DNA of 64,000 nt from Odobenus rosmarus divergens (lineage: Eukaryota > Chordata > Mammalia > Carnivora > Odobenidae). The notes beneath the pieces were generated by a model, which saw only the letters and a list, made by a program, of their open reading frames with translations, did not search any database and was not told the DNA's origin. Where the stretch lies: contig NW_004450458.1 of assembly GCF_000321225.1 (NCBI RefSeq), positions 1,883,521-1,947,520 on the forward strand, given 5' to 3'. A program made the position numbers and the translations under genes. Below, in pieces: positions 33,603 to 43,230 of this stretch (position 1 is the stretch's first letter; each line of letters opens with the position of its first letter).

Positions 33603-33931
33603 AGTTGATCCTTGAACAACATGGGAGAGGAGCCAACCCCTGCATCATCAAAAATCTGTGCATAACTTTTGACTCTCCCCAACCTTAACAACTAAGCCCA
33701 CTATTGACTGGAAGACTTACCCATAACACAAACAGTCAATTAACACCATTTGATATGTCATATGTATCATGTACTGTATTTTTACAGTAAATTAAGCTAG
33801 AGAAAAAAATGTTATTTTGAAAATCATAAGGAAGAGAAAATATATTTACAGCAAGATACTGGATTTATGGGGAAAAACCCAGATATAAGTGGACTCATGC
33901 TGTCCAAACTGTGTTGTTCAAGGATCAATTG
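33603..33931 (-). mobile_element. MER2-type Tigger MITE with intact terminal repeats
   Basis: Perfect 17-bp inverted termini: ttgatccttgaacaaca at 33605-33621 and its complement at 33912-33928. The interior 'gtgcataacttttgactctc' and 'actgtatttttacagtaaat' fit a MER2-type Tigger derivative in reverse. Length is about 330 bp, near full. Confidence 0.85.
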
Positions 33932-33932
33932 T

Positions 33933-34048
33933 GTGGGCAGGGGGAGGGGCTAAGCAGGGAGCCCAACCCGGGGCTGGATCCCAGAACTCTGGGATCATGA
34001 TCTGAGCCTAAAACAGATACTTAACTGACTGAGCCACCCAGGCGTCTG
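33933..34048 (-). mobile_element. Can-SINE lacking its 3' tail, antisense
   Basis: Head 'ctgagccacccaggcgtct' and body 'ggagcccaacccggggctgg' are present, but the GA-rich and T-rich tail end is missing. Flanks gatcaattgt (33923-33932) and ggtcaattgt (34049-34058) look like the duplication. Confidence 0.8.
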
Positions 34049-34058
34049 GGTCAATTGT

Positions 34059-34485
34059 ATTTTCTAGGCATGAAGAAAGTCAAATGAAATTCTGAAGGCT
34101 TTGGAGAAAGCCAATCCCTTTTTCTTACCCACTCTTTTACCTTTTAGAGACAAATGTGAACTATATGCTCACACCCATGATAATGGTAACCCATCTGTAT
34201 CATGTTAATGAACTTTTTGAAAAACCTGATAGATTTCAAAGGCAATTTCTTTTTTGCAAAGTTACGAACTAGAAAAATTATGAGACATATAGTCCCTCAT
34301 GCAACTCTTAGCCTCCAGTTTTCATTTTTTTGTATCATTCAAGGTTGATTATTCTTTTATTAAAAATCTACTCATCCAGAAAAAAAAGACACAAACTCAC
34401 TGATGTTTATTACACACAAATGAGTGATAATCCCCTAAAATATGGTCTTCTCTGTCAGCCCATATGCAACAAGAATCAAGTTATT
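34059..34485. other. Unassigned sequence
   Basis: No recognised feature. Confidence 0.4.
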
Positions 34486-34505
34486 CAAGCCTGTGGTTTT
34501 CTTTT

Positions 34506-34730
34506 TCTTTTTTTTTTTTTAAAGATCGGTGTTGCTTTTTTTTTTAAGATTTTATTTATTTATTTGACAGAGAGAGACAGCGAGAGAGGGAACACAAGCA
34601 GAGGGAGTGTGAGAGGGAGAAGCAGGCTTCCTGCGGAGCAGGGAGCCCAATGCAGGGCTCGATCCCAGGACCCTGGGATCATGAACTGAGCCGAAGGCAG
34701 ACGCTTAACGACTGAGCCACCCAGGTGCCC
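34506..34730 (-). mobile_element. Can-SINE, antisense, with interrupted tail
   Basis: Perfect 20-bp duplication caagcctgtggttttctttt at 34486-34505 and 34731-34750. The tail has two T runs separated by 'aaagatcggtgttgc' (34521-34535). The body shares 'gagggaacacaagcag' and the C-less head with the copy at 20996. Confidence 0.95.
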
Positions 34731-34865
34731 CAAGCCTGTGGTTTTCTTTTAAAAGCTCTGAGTAAATGGAGAGACACACCACAGTTCACAGTGAGAAGAT
34801 TCAGCCATCTTTCTGAATTAAACTATGTATTCAATGTAATACCGAATTTTAAAAATCCCATCGAG

Positions 34866-35068
34866 GGGCACCTGGGTGACTCAGTCAGTTAGGCATCTGA
34901 CTCTTGATTTCGGCTCAAATCATGATCTCAGGTTGATGAGCCCATGTGGGGCTCTGTGCTGAGCTTTGAGCCTGCTTAAGATTCTCTCTCCCTCTGTCCC
35001 CATTGCCCCCCACCACAGTTTTCACGTATGATGGGGTCTCTCTCTCTCTCTTTCTCAAAAAAAAAAAG
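34866..35068 (+). mobile_element. Can-SINE, sense
   Basis: 'ggcacctgggtgactcagtc' head and 'gagcctgcttaagattctct'. Near the tail sits an unusual 'cacgtatgatggggt' (about 35022-35036). The 13-bp duplication aaatcccatc(g/a)ag lies at 34853-34865 and 35069-35081. Confidence 0.93.
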
Positions 35069-35081
35069 AAATCCCATCAAG

Positions 35082-35837
35082 ATTTTTAAAGAACATGGCA
35101 AGTTAATTTCAAATTTTATCTTGAAGAATAAGTGTATAAAAAGGACAATAAAAAATCAAAAAAGGATAAAAAGGACTTTCCCTACCAGAACGCCAAAACA
35201 TGCTGTAAATCTACAGCAACTCAAAATAAGTGGTATTAGCTCAGGAATGTAAAAGAACAGAGCCTAAAAACAGACCCATAACTATATTAGGCAATATGAG
35301 AAAGAATGAGCTAGTTAAGGAAAGGTAGTAAAATATTTGTTGATTGATTTGGGGGGATAATATAAGATGATCATGATCTTTACCCAGCATCCACTTTCTC
35401 CTTTCTTTCTTTCTAGCAGAAAAAGGAGTGGAACATCAGTGTGGGTCCCTGTCTTTCCCTGGTCCTCCCCTTAGCCCCAGGCTGGTCAATGGGATACTCT
35501 TTCCCTGGGATTTGAGTCTTGAGCAAGGGACTGATTTAGCCAAGAGGTAGCTTCCTTCTTATTCCTGTCTTACAAGCTTATTTCTTCAGCTTTCTTTTCA
35601 ATTTTATAAACTCCTCCCCATCCTTCCAATATCTTTTTTTTTTTTTTTACTGATCAGGTTAAAAAGAGTAAGAACGCCGATACAGATAGCTGGTTCACAT
35701 TAAAAAAAATAATAGTAATAGTAAGTTCTAGGTAGTGAAGGAGCTCAGAGCATGTCACCCTCAAATATACTGCTTTGCCATGGTGACTATTTTGAGTTAA
35801 AGGCACTTTGAAAACAGCAAATACAAGAAAAAACACT
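35082..35837. other. Unassigned sequence
   Basis: AT-rich, perhaps old L1 near 35082-35340 ('tatattaggcaatatgagaa'), but not clear enough to call. A T-run lies at 35634-35649. Confidence 0.35.
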
Positions 35838-35853
35838 CTGATTTTCCTTGTTT

Positions 35854-36063
35854 GTTTGTTTTTTTAGGGTTTATTTATCTTCTGTTAGAGAGAGAGAGCA
35901 CATGCATGCAAGCGGGGGGAGGGGCAGAGGGCAAGAGAGAATCTCAGGCAGATTTCCTGCGGAATGTAGACCTTGACACGGGACTCGATCCCATGACCCC
36001 GAGATAATGACCTGAGCCAAAAATCAAGAGTTGGACACTAACTGACTGAGCCACCCAGGCCCC
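35854..36063 (-). mobile_element. Can-SINE, antisense, diverged
   Basis: Right end 'tgactgagccacccaggccc'. The 16-bp duplication ctgatt(t/g)tccttgttt lies at 35838-35853 and 36064-36079. Confidence 0.93.
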
Positions 36064-36079
36064 CTGATTGTCCTTGTTT

Positions 36080-36609
36080 TCCTAAAAGCAGGAGATGAAG
36101 CTCCTACATGAAAGGTGTTCTCCTTGTACCTGAAGGAGAGTCACAAATTATCAGGGACAAGAAGCTGAGGCAGAGAACATTCTATACAGACAGACCTTGT
36201 TCAAGTAGTTCTCGCCTTCCTTGTGCCTCTCCACGTACATTAGTTTCTTTTCCACAATTGCTTCTCTTTGTTCAACCTAAATATAAAAGCAAGCAAGTTC
36301 CACCATTTCTCTGAGTTTTCATTTCCCAGTGAGGGCTCCCATGTCATGTCAAACTTATACAAATTTATATGCTTTTCTATTGTTAATCTTTGCTAGTTTA
36401 ATTTGTAGACCCAGACATAGAACCTAAGAGGGTCAAGGAAAACTTGACAGTAGCTAAACATCTTCTTAAAACCCTGTGGAAGTGTATATTGAAAATATTT
36501 ACAAGAATACTTTTATAACCTTGGCTTGGATAAGATTTTCCTTGGTGGAAAAAGTCTTTCCTCCTTATGGCATACAAAAGCTGTAAGAGATAACATGGAC
36601 TTGACTCAC
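36080..36609. other. Unassigned sequence
   Basis: No supported gene or repeat. The minus frame 36398-36670 has no domain. Confidence 0.35.
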
Positions 36610-37120
36610 ATAAGAGTCTGTACAATGAGGGGTACAATGATTTTAAGGGACCAAGGACAGAAGAGATCAAATATTTGTAACATGTAAAACAAATAAAATA
36701 TTAATATCCATATATAAGAACACTCATATAAATCGGTAAGAAAAAGACAATCCAACAGAAAAATATAAATAGGAGATTCATTGAAGAAATGTGTTAATAA
36801 ATCTGTAAACATGTGGAAATAGCCTCAAGTTTACTAGAGCTAGGAAAATGCAAAATGAAATAACAGTATGGTAAATATTTTGCAAATAAAATTAAGATTA
36901 GAAAGTTGGGTGCTGTCCAGGTTGGCTGGGATTTGGGAGGAAGTGTGCTCATGTACTATTCATGAGGGTGTAAATTATTATAACCTTCTTGGAGTAGGAT
37001 GACAATATCTATCAAAATATACATGCTTGTACCCTGTCCAGTAAATCCACTTCTAAAAATTTTTCCTACAGAAATATTTTCAGGTGCACAAAGATATAAT
37101 TTTTATTGTATCTTTATTTT
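36610..37120 (+). mobile_element. Very old L1 (L1ME-like) fragment
   Basis: 'gaaaatgcaaaatgaaataa', 'catgagggtgtaaattatta', 'ccactt' and 'tttttcctacagaaatattt' with 'gtgcacaaagatataa' follow the ORF2-end order of L1ME elements. Confidence 0.6.
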
Positions 37121-37327
37121 GTCAAGCCCTAACTATGATCTAAACATTTTTCCAAGGATATTACATTTATTAACTTACTAAATGCTGCTGTGAAGACCAT
37201 AGACTTTGAAATTTTTTAAAATTTGGCTTTTGCTGTCTGCTAAAAGGCTGTCAGCAGGAAGAAAGGAGACAAATAATATCATTTGTCTCAGTTCTCAACA
37301 GGTAAATTTTTTACATTATCTTCATTT

Positions 37328-37364
37328 TTATGAATTAATGAATTATGAATTAATGAATTAATGC
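37328..37364. repeat. Short tandem repeat 'tgaattaa'
   Basis: Several imperfect copies of 'atgaattaatgaatta' follow each other. Too short and simple to be more than a slippage product. Confidence 0.75.
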
Positions 37365-37494
37365 AAGTTTGGGTCCATATTCCCACCTTCCAGATATTGT
37401 TTTCAGATCCTTAGAGGAAGGAGTCCATAGAAAACAAATTTATAGGATACATTTTTAAAAGGGGAGAGGGGAAATAACTATAAACATGGTCAAA

Positions 37495-37696
37495 TAGGGG
37501 TGCCTGGGTGGCTCAGTTGGTTAAGCATCTGCCTTTGGCTCAGGTCATGATCTCAGGGTCCTGGGATCGAGCCCCACGTTGGGCTCTGTGCTCAGCGAGG
37601 AGCCTGCTTCTCCCTTTGCCTCTGCTCCTCCCCCTGCTCATGCTCTCTCTCTCTCAAATAAATAAATAAAATCTTAAAACAAAAACAAAAACAGAA
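37495..37696 (+). mobile_element. Can-SINE, sense (first of a close pair)
   Basis: 'ggtgcctgggtggctcagtt' head, 'gagccccacgttgggctctg', and a tail ending in a repeated CAAAAA motif. Perfect 13-bp duplication aaacatggtcaaa at 37482-37494 and 37697-37709. Confidence 0.95.
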
Positions 37697-37719
37697 AAAC
37701 ATGGTCAAAGGAACATTTG

Positions 37720-37931
37720 AGGGGCACCTGGGTGGCTCAGTCAGTTAAGTGTCTGCCTTTGGCTCGGGTCATGATCCCAGGGTCCTGGGGTGGAGCCCCA
37801 TGTAGGGTTCCCTGCTCATCAGGAAAGCTGCTTCTCCCTCTTCCTCTGTCTCTAACCAACCCCCGCCGCCTCATGCACCTGCGTGCTCTCTCTCTCTCTC
37901 AAATACATAAATAAAATCTTTAAAAAAACAC
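37720..37931 (+). mobile_element. Can-SINE, sense (second of a close pair)
   Basis: 'ggggcacctgggtggctcag' begins just 23 bp after the previous SINE's tail. A short duplication aacatttg lies at 37712-37719 and 37933-37940. Confidence 0.93.
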
Positions 37932-38254
37932 AAACATTTGGAAGGAGACTCAGATATACATTTGAAAAGAAAGGGGGTCACAATAGTTGTTCAGGGTTTC
38001 CAACTTTAAAAATACCTCCCGAAAAGGCATGCAGGAGCTCTTAATTGGCTCTGACCCCTGATTATGCAGATCTCTTTCCAACTCTGCATTCAGTGACTTT
38101 GTGTAGGTAGCTTGAAATTGGTCCTGTTTGGAGAATTTATACCACAGAAATCAGCACATAGTACACATCAGGGCTTTTTCCCCCTGGAGAGATGATTGGT
38201 AAACATTCACCAGCACATTAATAAATATATGAAAGTAGTTTGGCTATAGGTGGG

Positions 38255-38430
38255 CTGATTTTCTTCATCCATCCTCACAACAACTCAATGAGGAAAGATA
38301 TTTTTAATTTTACCTATTATACAGATGAGAAAACTAAGACTCAGGGAAGGACTTGGCCAAGGTTGCATAGCTAATAGATAACAGTCAGGATTTTAAGCCA
38401 AGCAGTCTGGCTCCAGACCACGGCCATGGG
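38255..38430 (-). repeat. MIR SINE, antisense
   Basis: 'catcctcacaacaactcaat', 'tatacagatgagaaaactaa' and 'agcagtctggctccagacca' give a well-preserved reverse MIR. Confidence 0.8.
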
Positions 38431-38454
38431 CAATCATTTGTAAGAGTAAAATCA

Positions 38455-38640
38455 AAAAGCCCCATAACCAAGTATTCATTAATAGGGCAAAGATTAAATA
38501 AATTATGGCATATCTATTTGGTAGAATTCCAAGCAGCCAAATTAAAGAAAAAATGATGTAGATTTTTATGGACTGACATAGAAGAAAACATATATCTAAC
38601 CCTATACATCTATATCTGTATTTATATGGGATGTGTGTGC
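38455..38640 (+). mobile_element. Old L1 (L1ME-like) 3' fragment
   Basis: 'taaattatggcatatctatt' with 'agcagccaaattaaagaa' and 'gactgacatagaag' follow the late ORF2/3' UTR order. Confidence 0.6.
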
Positions 38641-38856
38641 GTGCATATGGAAATCTCTTTTCTCTTTCCCCCCTGTGGTGAGTGTGTATGTGTTTGTGGC
38701 TGTGTTGGGGGGCGTAGGGGGTGTTGGTATCTACAGCATTAGTCTGGAATTATACCCACACAAACTGTTCATAGTAGTTCTCTATAATGTTATATATGTT
38801 GATATTTTAAATGATTTTTTGATAAGTATGTATTACTTTAAAAATGGGGGATTTTT

Positions 38857-39044
38857 GGGCGCCTGGGTGGCTCAGTTGGTTAAGCGACTGCCTTCGGCTC
38901 AGGTCATGATCCTGGAGTCCCGGGATCGAGTCCCACATCGGGCTCCCTGCTCGGCGGGGAGTCTGCTTCTCCCTCTGACCCTCCTCCTTCTCATGCTCTC
39001 TCTCATTCTCTCCCTCTCAAATAAATAAATAAAATCTTAAAAAA
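38857..39044 (+). mobile_element. Can-SINE, sense, young
   Basis: 'gggcgcctgggtggctcagt', 'atcctggagtcccgggatcg', 'ctgctcggcggggagtctgc'. Perfect 17-bp duplication aaaaatgggggattttt at 38840-38856 and 39045-39061. One of the least diverged copies. Confidence 0.97.
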
Positions 39045-39061
39045 AAAAATGGGGGATTTTT

Positions 39062-39681
39062 TGTAGGTAATACAGTCACACATGTTTTTAAAAAAGCTAC
39101 ATGAAAAAGATATATAGTAAAAAAAAATTCCTTTATTTCTCATCTGTTTGACTTCCCCCGTAAACATACACATCCTTCCTAAGTTAGATGTAAACAAATA
39201 TTAGTGTATATTTTTATATTCCCTCTTTTACATAAAAGCATATTACACACAGAATTTTGTACCTTGCCATATGTGCTATGGTTAGCGCTGTGAATTGTGC
39301 AAGACTGTTGAATCACAGATCTGTACCTCTGAAACAAATAATACATTATATGTTAAGAAAAAAAAAAGAAGAAGATAGCAGGAGGGTAAGAATGAAGGGG
39401 GGAAAATTGGAGGGGGAGACGAACCATGAGAGAGGATGGACTCTGAAAAACAAACTGAGGGTTCTAGAGGGGAGGGGGGTGGGGGGATGGGTTAGCCTGG
39501 TGATGGGTATTAAAGAGGGCACATTCTGCATGGAGCACTGGGTGTTATATGCAAATAATGAATCATGGAACACTACATCAAAAACTAATGATGTAATGTA
39601 TGGTGATTAACATAACAATAAAAATTTAAAGAAAAAAAGAAATTTTGCCTTGCCTTTTTCACTAACAATATCTCTTAGAGA
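39062..39681 (-). mobile_element. Old L1 (L1ME-like) fragment, antisense, split by a young L1
   Basis: 'ttacataaaagcatattaca' and 'ttttgtaccttgcc' are followed, after the insert, by 'tttttcactaacaatatctc' and 'ttagagat', the reverse L1ME order. Confidence 0.6.
39269..39640 (+). mobile_element. 5'-truncated carnivore L1 with composite 3' UTR
   Basis: The first 3'-end-like block ends 'caaataatacattatatgtt' at about 39354, then 'gaagaagatagcagg' leads into a second block ending 'gattaacataacaataaaaa'. The duplication aattttg(ta)ccttgcc lies at 39253-39268 and 39641-39654, one copy lacking two bases. Confidence 0.9.
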
Positions 39682-39738
39682 TTTTTTTTAAAGATTTATT
39701 TATTTATTTTTGAGAGGGAGTGTGCGCACAAGAGCGTC
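39682..39738 (-). mobile_element. Can-SINE tail fragment, antisense
   Basis: Only 'aaagatttatttatttattt' and 'gagagggagtgtgcgcac' remain. The head is missing. Confidence 0.7.
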
Positions 39739-39744
39739 TAAACT

Positions 39745-40066
39745 AAAGAGAAAAGTTGAAAGAATGGTGCCATAAACTATTTGCCCTTTGCCCAAGTTCA
39801 CCAGTTGAGAACCTGTCCTACTGGTTTGCTCTTTCTCTGTCTTCTCTGTAGATGCAGGTAGGTGTCCACATGGCTATGTCCGCATCTATCTACAGCTTTC
39901 TCTTCTCTGAAGTGTTTGCGAATAAGGTGCAGATATCATGACACTTCACCTTCAAATGCTTTGATATTCCTCCTGAAGACATTCTCCTACTAACCATAAC
40001 ACCATTCTCATAAGAAACCTAACATTGATACAATAATACCATCTAATACATAAAACGTGAACATGG
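39745..40066 (-). mobile_element. Old L1 (L1M) fragment, antisense
   Basis: 'agaaaagttgaaagaatggt', 'gcagatatcatgacacttca' and 'taacattgatacaataatac' give the order of an old L1 3' region that also occurs in diverged form at 58560. Confidence 0.6.
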
Positions 40067-40240
40067 AGGGGGGTGGGGGGTGGGGGGATTAGCCTGGTGA
40101 TGGGTATTAAAGAGGGCACATTCTGCATGGAGCACTGGGTGTTATATGCAAATAATGAATCATGGAACACTACATCAAAAACTAATGATGTAATGTATGG
40201 TGATTAACATAACAATAAAAATTTAAAGAAAAAAAAAAAA
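40067..40240 (+). mobile_element. 5'-truncated carnivore L1
   Basis: It starts in the G-rich tract and runs 'gcctggtgatgggtattaaa' to 'cataacaataaaaatttaaa', then poly(A). No duplication is evident. Its sequence is almost identical to the end of the copy at 39269. Confidence 0.9.
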
Positions 40241-40331
40241 TTTTTTTTTTTAAAAAAACTTCTCATATTTAATGTCCACTATGGTAGATATCGATGAATG
40301 TAACCCACATAAACAAAAGTTCTTTGGGGTG

Positions 40332-40520
40332 GGGCGCCTGGGTAACTCAGTTGGTTAAGCCTCTGCCTTCAGCTCAGGTCATGATCCCGGGGTCCTGGGA
40401 TCAAATCCCACATCAGGCTCCTTGCTCAGCAGGGAGTCTGCTTCTCCCTCTCCCTCTGCCCCTCCCCCTGCTCGTGTACGCTCTCTCTCTCATAAATAAA
40501 TAAAAATATTTTTTAAAAAA
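40332..40520 (+). mobile_element. Can-SINE, sense
   Basis: 'gggcgcctgggtaactcagt' and 'ctgctcgtgtacgctctctc'. The 13-bp duplication g(t/c)tctttggggtg lies at 40319-40331 and 40521-40533. Confidence 0.95.
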
Positions 40521-40533
40521 GCTCTTTGGGGTG

Positions 40534-41609
40534 CTTAATAATTTAAGAGCATCAAGTGTTCTCATAAATAAAATGTAGAGAATCTCTGCCTCAGAGTCAC
40601 ATCTCCGTGGTCCCCACCTGGTACCCAGGATCCTGCATCATGATAAGCCTTAATGGCACTAGGATGGGTATAAAAACATACTCGGTTTAAGATCAAAGGA
40701 TTCAAACGAAGAAAAGCAAAGGGAAAAAGTGAAAAAGCAGTAGTTTGGCACCACCTGTAGGTTAATCTGTGAATTACAATGATTTATTTTAAATTAATGA
40801 ATTTGTTCTCTACTTTTACTTTTCTGCTGGGAGGTCTTTCGGATCACCGCCACAAACTGACCAATTGGAATGTTAGAGGGAGACTCTAGCCTCCTGTTTC
40901 TGCTTCAATATAATTGAAATGCTTTGGAACCGTATAAAAGCCAAAGTATATTCCCTGCGTTGATGCCTCTGCAGGATGTCACCAAGCCAGAGTCCTACTG
41001 TATCCCAGCAGCTGACTCCAACCTTCCATCAGGTCAGCAGATTTGGGTGATGTGACATATACACCAGCAGATCCCATAGTTGTGTGCTTACTTGGTTCAT
41101 TATCAAGTAGATCCCCTGGTCCCCAGTGCTGTAACTGATCCCAGGACTGGAAATTCACACACTCGGCGGTCCCTAGGAAAGGTCACAATAGAGTGAATCA
41201 GTGTAATGTTCTGTATGATGTCTCAAAGGCTCAGATCTCTTCGGGCATAGTTAATATAGCCCTGGGGCAAAAATGTGTGTTGTGAACTGAAAAAAAAAAA
41301 AAATGTATAATGCAAATACAAACTATTCCCGATCTGCTTTCCAGACTCGGATAAAAAGGACACACATTTGCCCAACCAGTGGTTGTGGCCCATGTCCCCG
41401 GGCCATGTGAATCTGCTCTGGCAAGGATACCACATGTGGCCCAGTTTGGGCCTGCAACTTGGGTGAGTTGCAGTTGTTTACTGTTCTCCTCCAGGACCTG
41501 CCTCCCTTCTTTAGGAGCCAGACAAGGTTCATTAAATGGGGGATATCATGGAGGTACCAGCTCACTGTTCTTTAGATCCAGGATGATCTCATCTTCAGAT
41601 CTGTAACTT
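40534..41609. other. Unassigned sequence
   Basis: About 1.1 kb with no recognised repeat or gene. An A13 run lies near 41291. Frames at 41223-41606 overlap on both strands. Confidence 0.4.
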
Positions 41610-41725
41610 AATTACTTCTGCAAAGATCCTTTTTATACATATGGTCACATTCACAGGTTCGGGGGATTAAGATGGAGATGTATCTTTGGGGAGAGGCACC
41701 ATTCATTCTTCTCTACCATCATCCC
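41610..41725 (-). mobile_element. MLT1-type LTR fragment, antisense
   Basis: 'ttctgcaaagatcctttt', 'ggtcacattcacaggttcgg' and 'tgtatctttggggagaggca' with 'ccattcattc' are the terminal part of a reverse MaLR LTR. Confidence 0.65.
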
Positions 41726-42514
41726 AGTAGTGAGTTACACTATCTCCTGGGATCCTTCCCAGTGGGTAAAATCCTGTATCTCTGAGCAGAGTTCTCAAGT
41801 CTATAAACTCTCCCTTATCCACCTTACTGTTCTGGCTCCCTTGATCAAACACCCTCATAATCCAGTCCTATACCTACTCTCTGGCACTTGCTGGCTCATG
41901 CTGGCTGGTTGTATGGCTTGGAGGGAATTCGAGCCCTTTCTTCTCTCCCAAGGCCCAGCATGACCTCGGCTGTGTGATGCTTCTGCTCACATCCACTTAT
42001 ACACCTGGTGGCCAGGAGGGGAGGTTGGGCACATCTTTGGGGTGGGGACACATGCTCTTTCCAAGGGAAGAGGCCTCTACATTGTCTTCCAGCAAGGGAC
42101 AGGGAAGATGTGGGGAGCAGGGCTAGCTCTTAATATGGAGGAATGGGTCACTTCTGTGGGCTTGGAGAAAGCTGGAAACTCAAGATGGGAGAAGAGGCAT
42201 CAACACAGTAATGCCATCACCTATGTCACAGTCCTGCACTTTCCCAACCAAGGCTTTGACTTTGGCAGAGCAGGTCTGCCTCACTTGGGAGTTAGAGTTC
42301 TTTGGGTTTGGATGGTTTATTCTTGGGCCTGGACCTCAGCATTCTCTGGCCTCCAGAGCACATGAGCACTTCTCTGTAAGGCTCTGACTTTCACACTTAG
42401 ATTTTAGGGGCCTGGTAATTACTTTCAGCCTTTTGTTACCTTTTTCTAGAGCAAAAAGAACTTAATTATAGCCATTCTACCCCATTGTCTTTACAGTTAG
42501 AATTGCTCTCATGC
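41726..42514. other. Unassigned sequence
   Basis: No supported gene or repeat. The 107-codon frame at 42042-42365 is the longest here and has no recognisable domain. The region may include old LTR/internal sequence next to the MLT1 end. Confidence 0.35.
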
Positions 42515-43230
42515 TTTTTAAAAAAATTACGGTAAAATCTACATCACATAAAATTTATCATCTGAACCACCTGTAAGGGTACCATTCAGTGGTACTGAAT
42601 ACATTCAAAATGTTGTACAACAGATTCCTAGAACATTTTCATCTTGCAAAACTAAAACTTTATACCCATTAAGCAACAATTCTCCATTTCCACCTGCCCC
42701 CAGCCCCTGGCAAGCACCGTTCTTTTTGTCTCTGTGAACTTGACACTCTAGGGACCTCATGTAAATGGACTTCCATGACTGGCTTATTTCACTTAACATA
42801 ACGTCCTCAAGGTTCATCCATGTTGTAGCTTGTGTCAGAATGTCCTTCGTTTTTCAGGCTGAATGATGTTCCATCGTACATTCTGTTCATTCCTTCATCG
42901 GTCGATGGATACTTGGGTTACCATTGTGATTAACCCTGCTAGGAACATAGGTGTACAAATATTTCTTCAAGAGCCTGCTTTCAATACAAACCCGGAACTG
43001 GAATTGCTGGGTGATACGGCAATTTTACTTTCAGCTTTTTGAGGAACAGTCACACTGTTTTCCACAGCAACAGTACCATTTTGCCTTTCCACCAGTGGTC
43101 CACAAGGGTTCCAATTTCTCCACATCCTCGTCAACACTTGTCATTTTCTGTTTTTATTTTTGTTTTTGTTTTTTTAATCCAGCCATCCCAATGGGCGTAA
43201 GTTCTCTCTCATGTTTTTTTAATGCCTGAT
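42515..43230 (-). mobile_element. Old L1 (L1M) ORF2-3' end, antisense
   Basis: It runs collinearly from 'tacatcacataaaatttatc' through 'cttatttcacttaacataac', 'ggctgaatgatgttccatcg' and 'ggaattgctgggtgatacgg' to 'tccacatcctcgtcaacact'. Confidence 0.85.

Noticed and set aside
38857..38930. tRNA-like promoter (A/B box) at SINE heads
   Set aside because: Can-SINEs descend from tRNA-Lys, so box-like motifs are expected in every copy. No separate tRNA gene with a full cloverleaf was found.
38633..39028. 131-codon plus-strand frame with hydrophobic stretches
   Set aside because: The second half is sense Can-SINE. The first half has no family and no exon signals.
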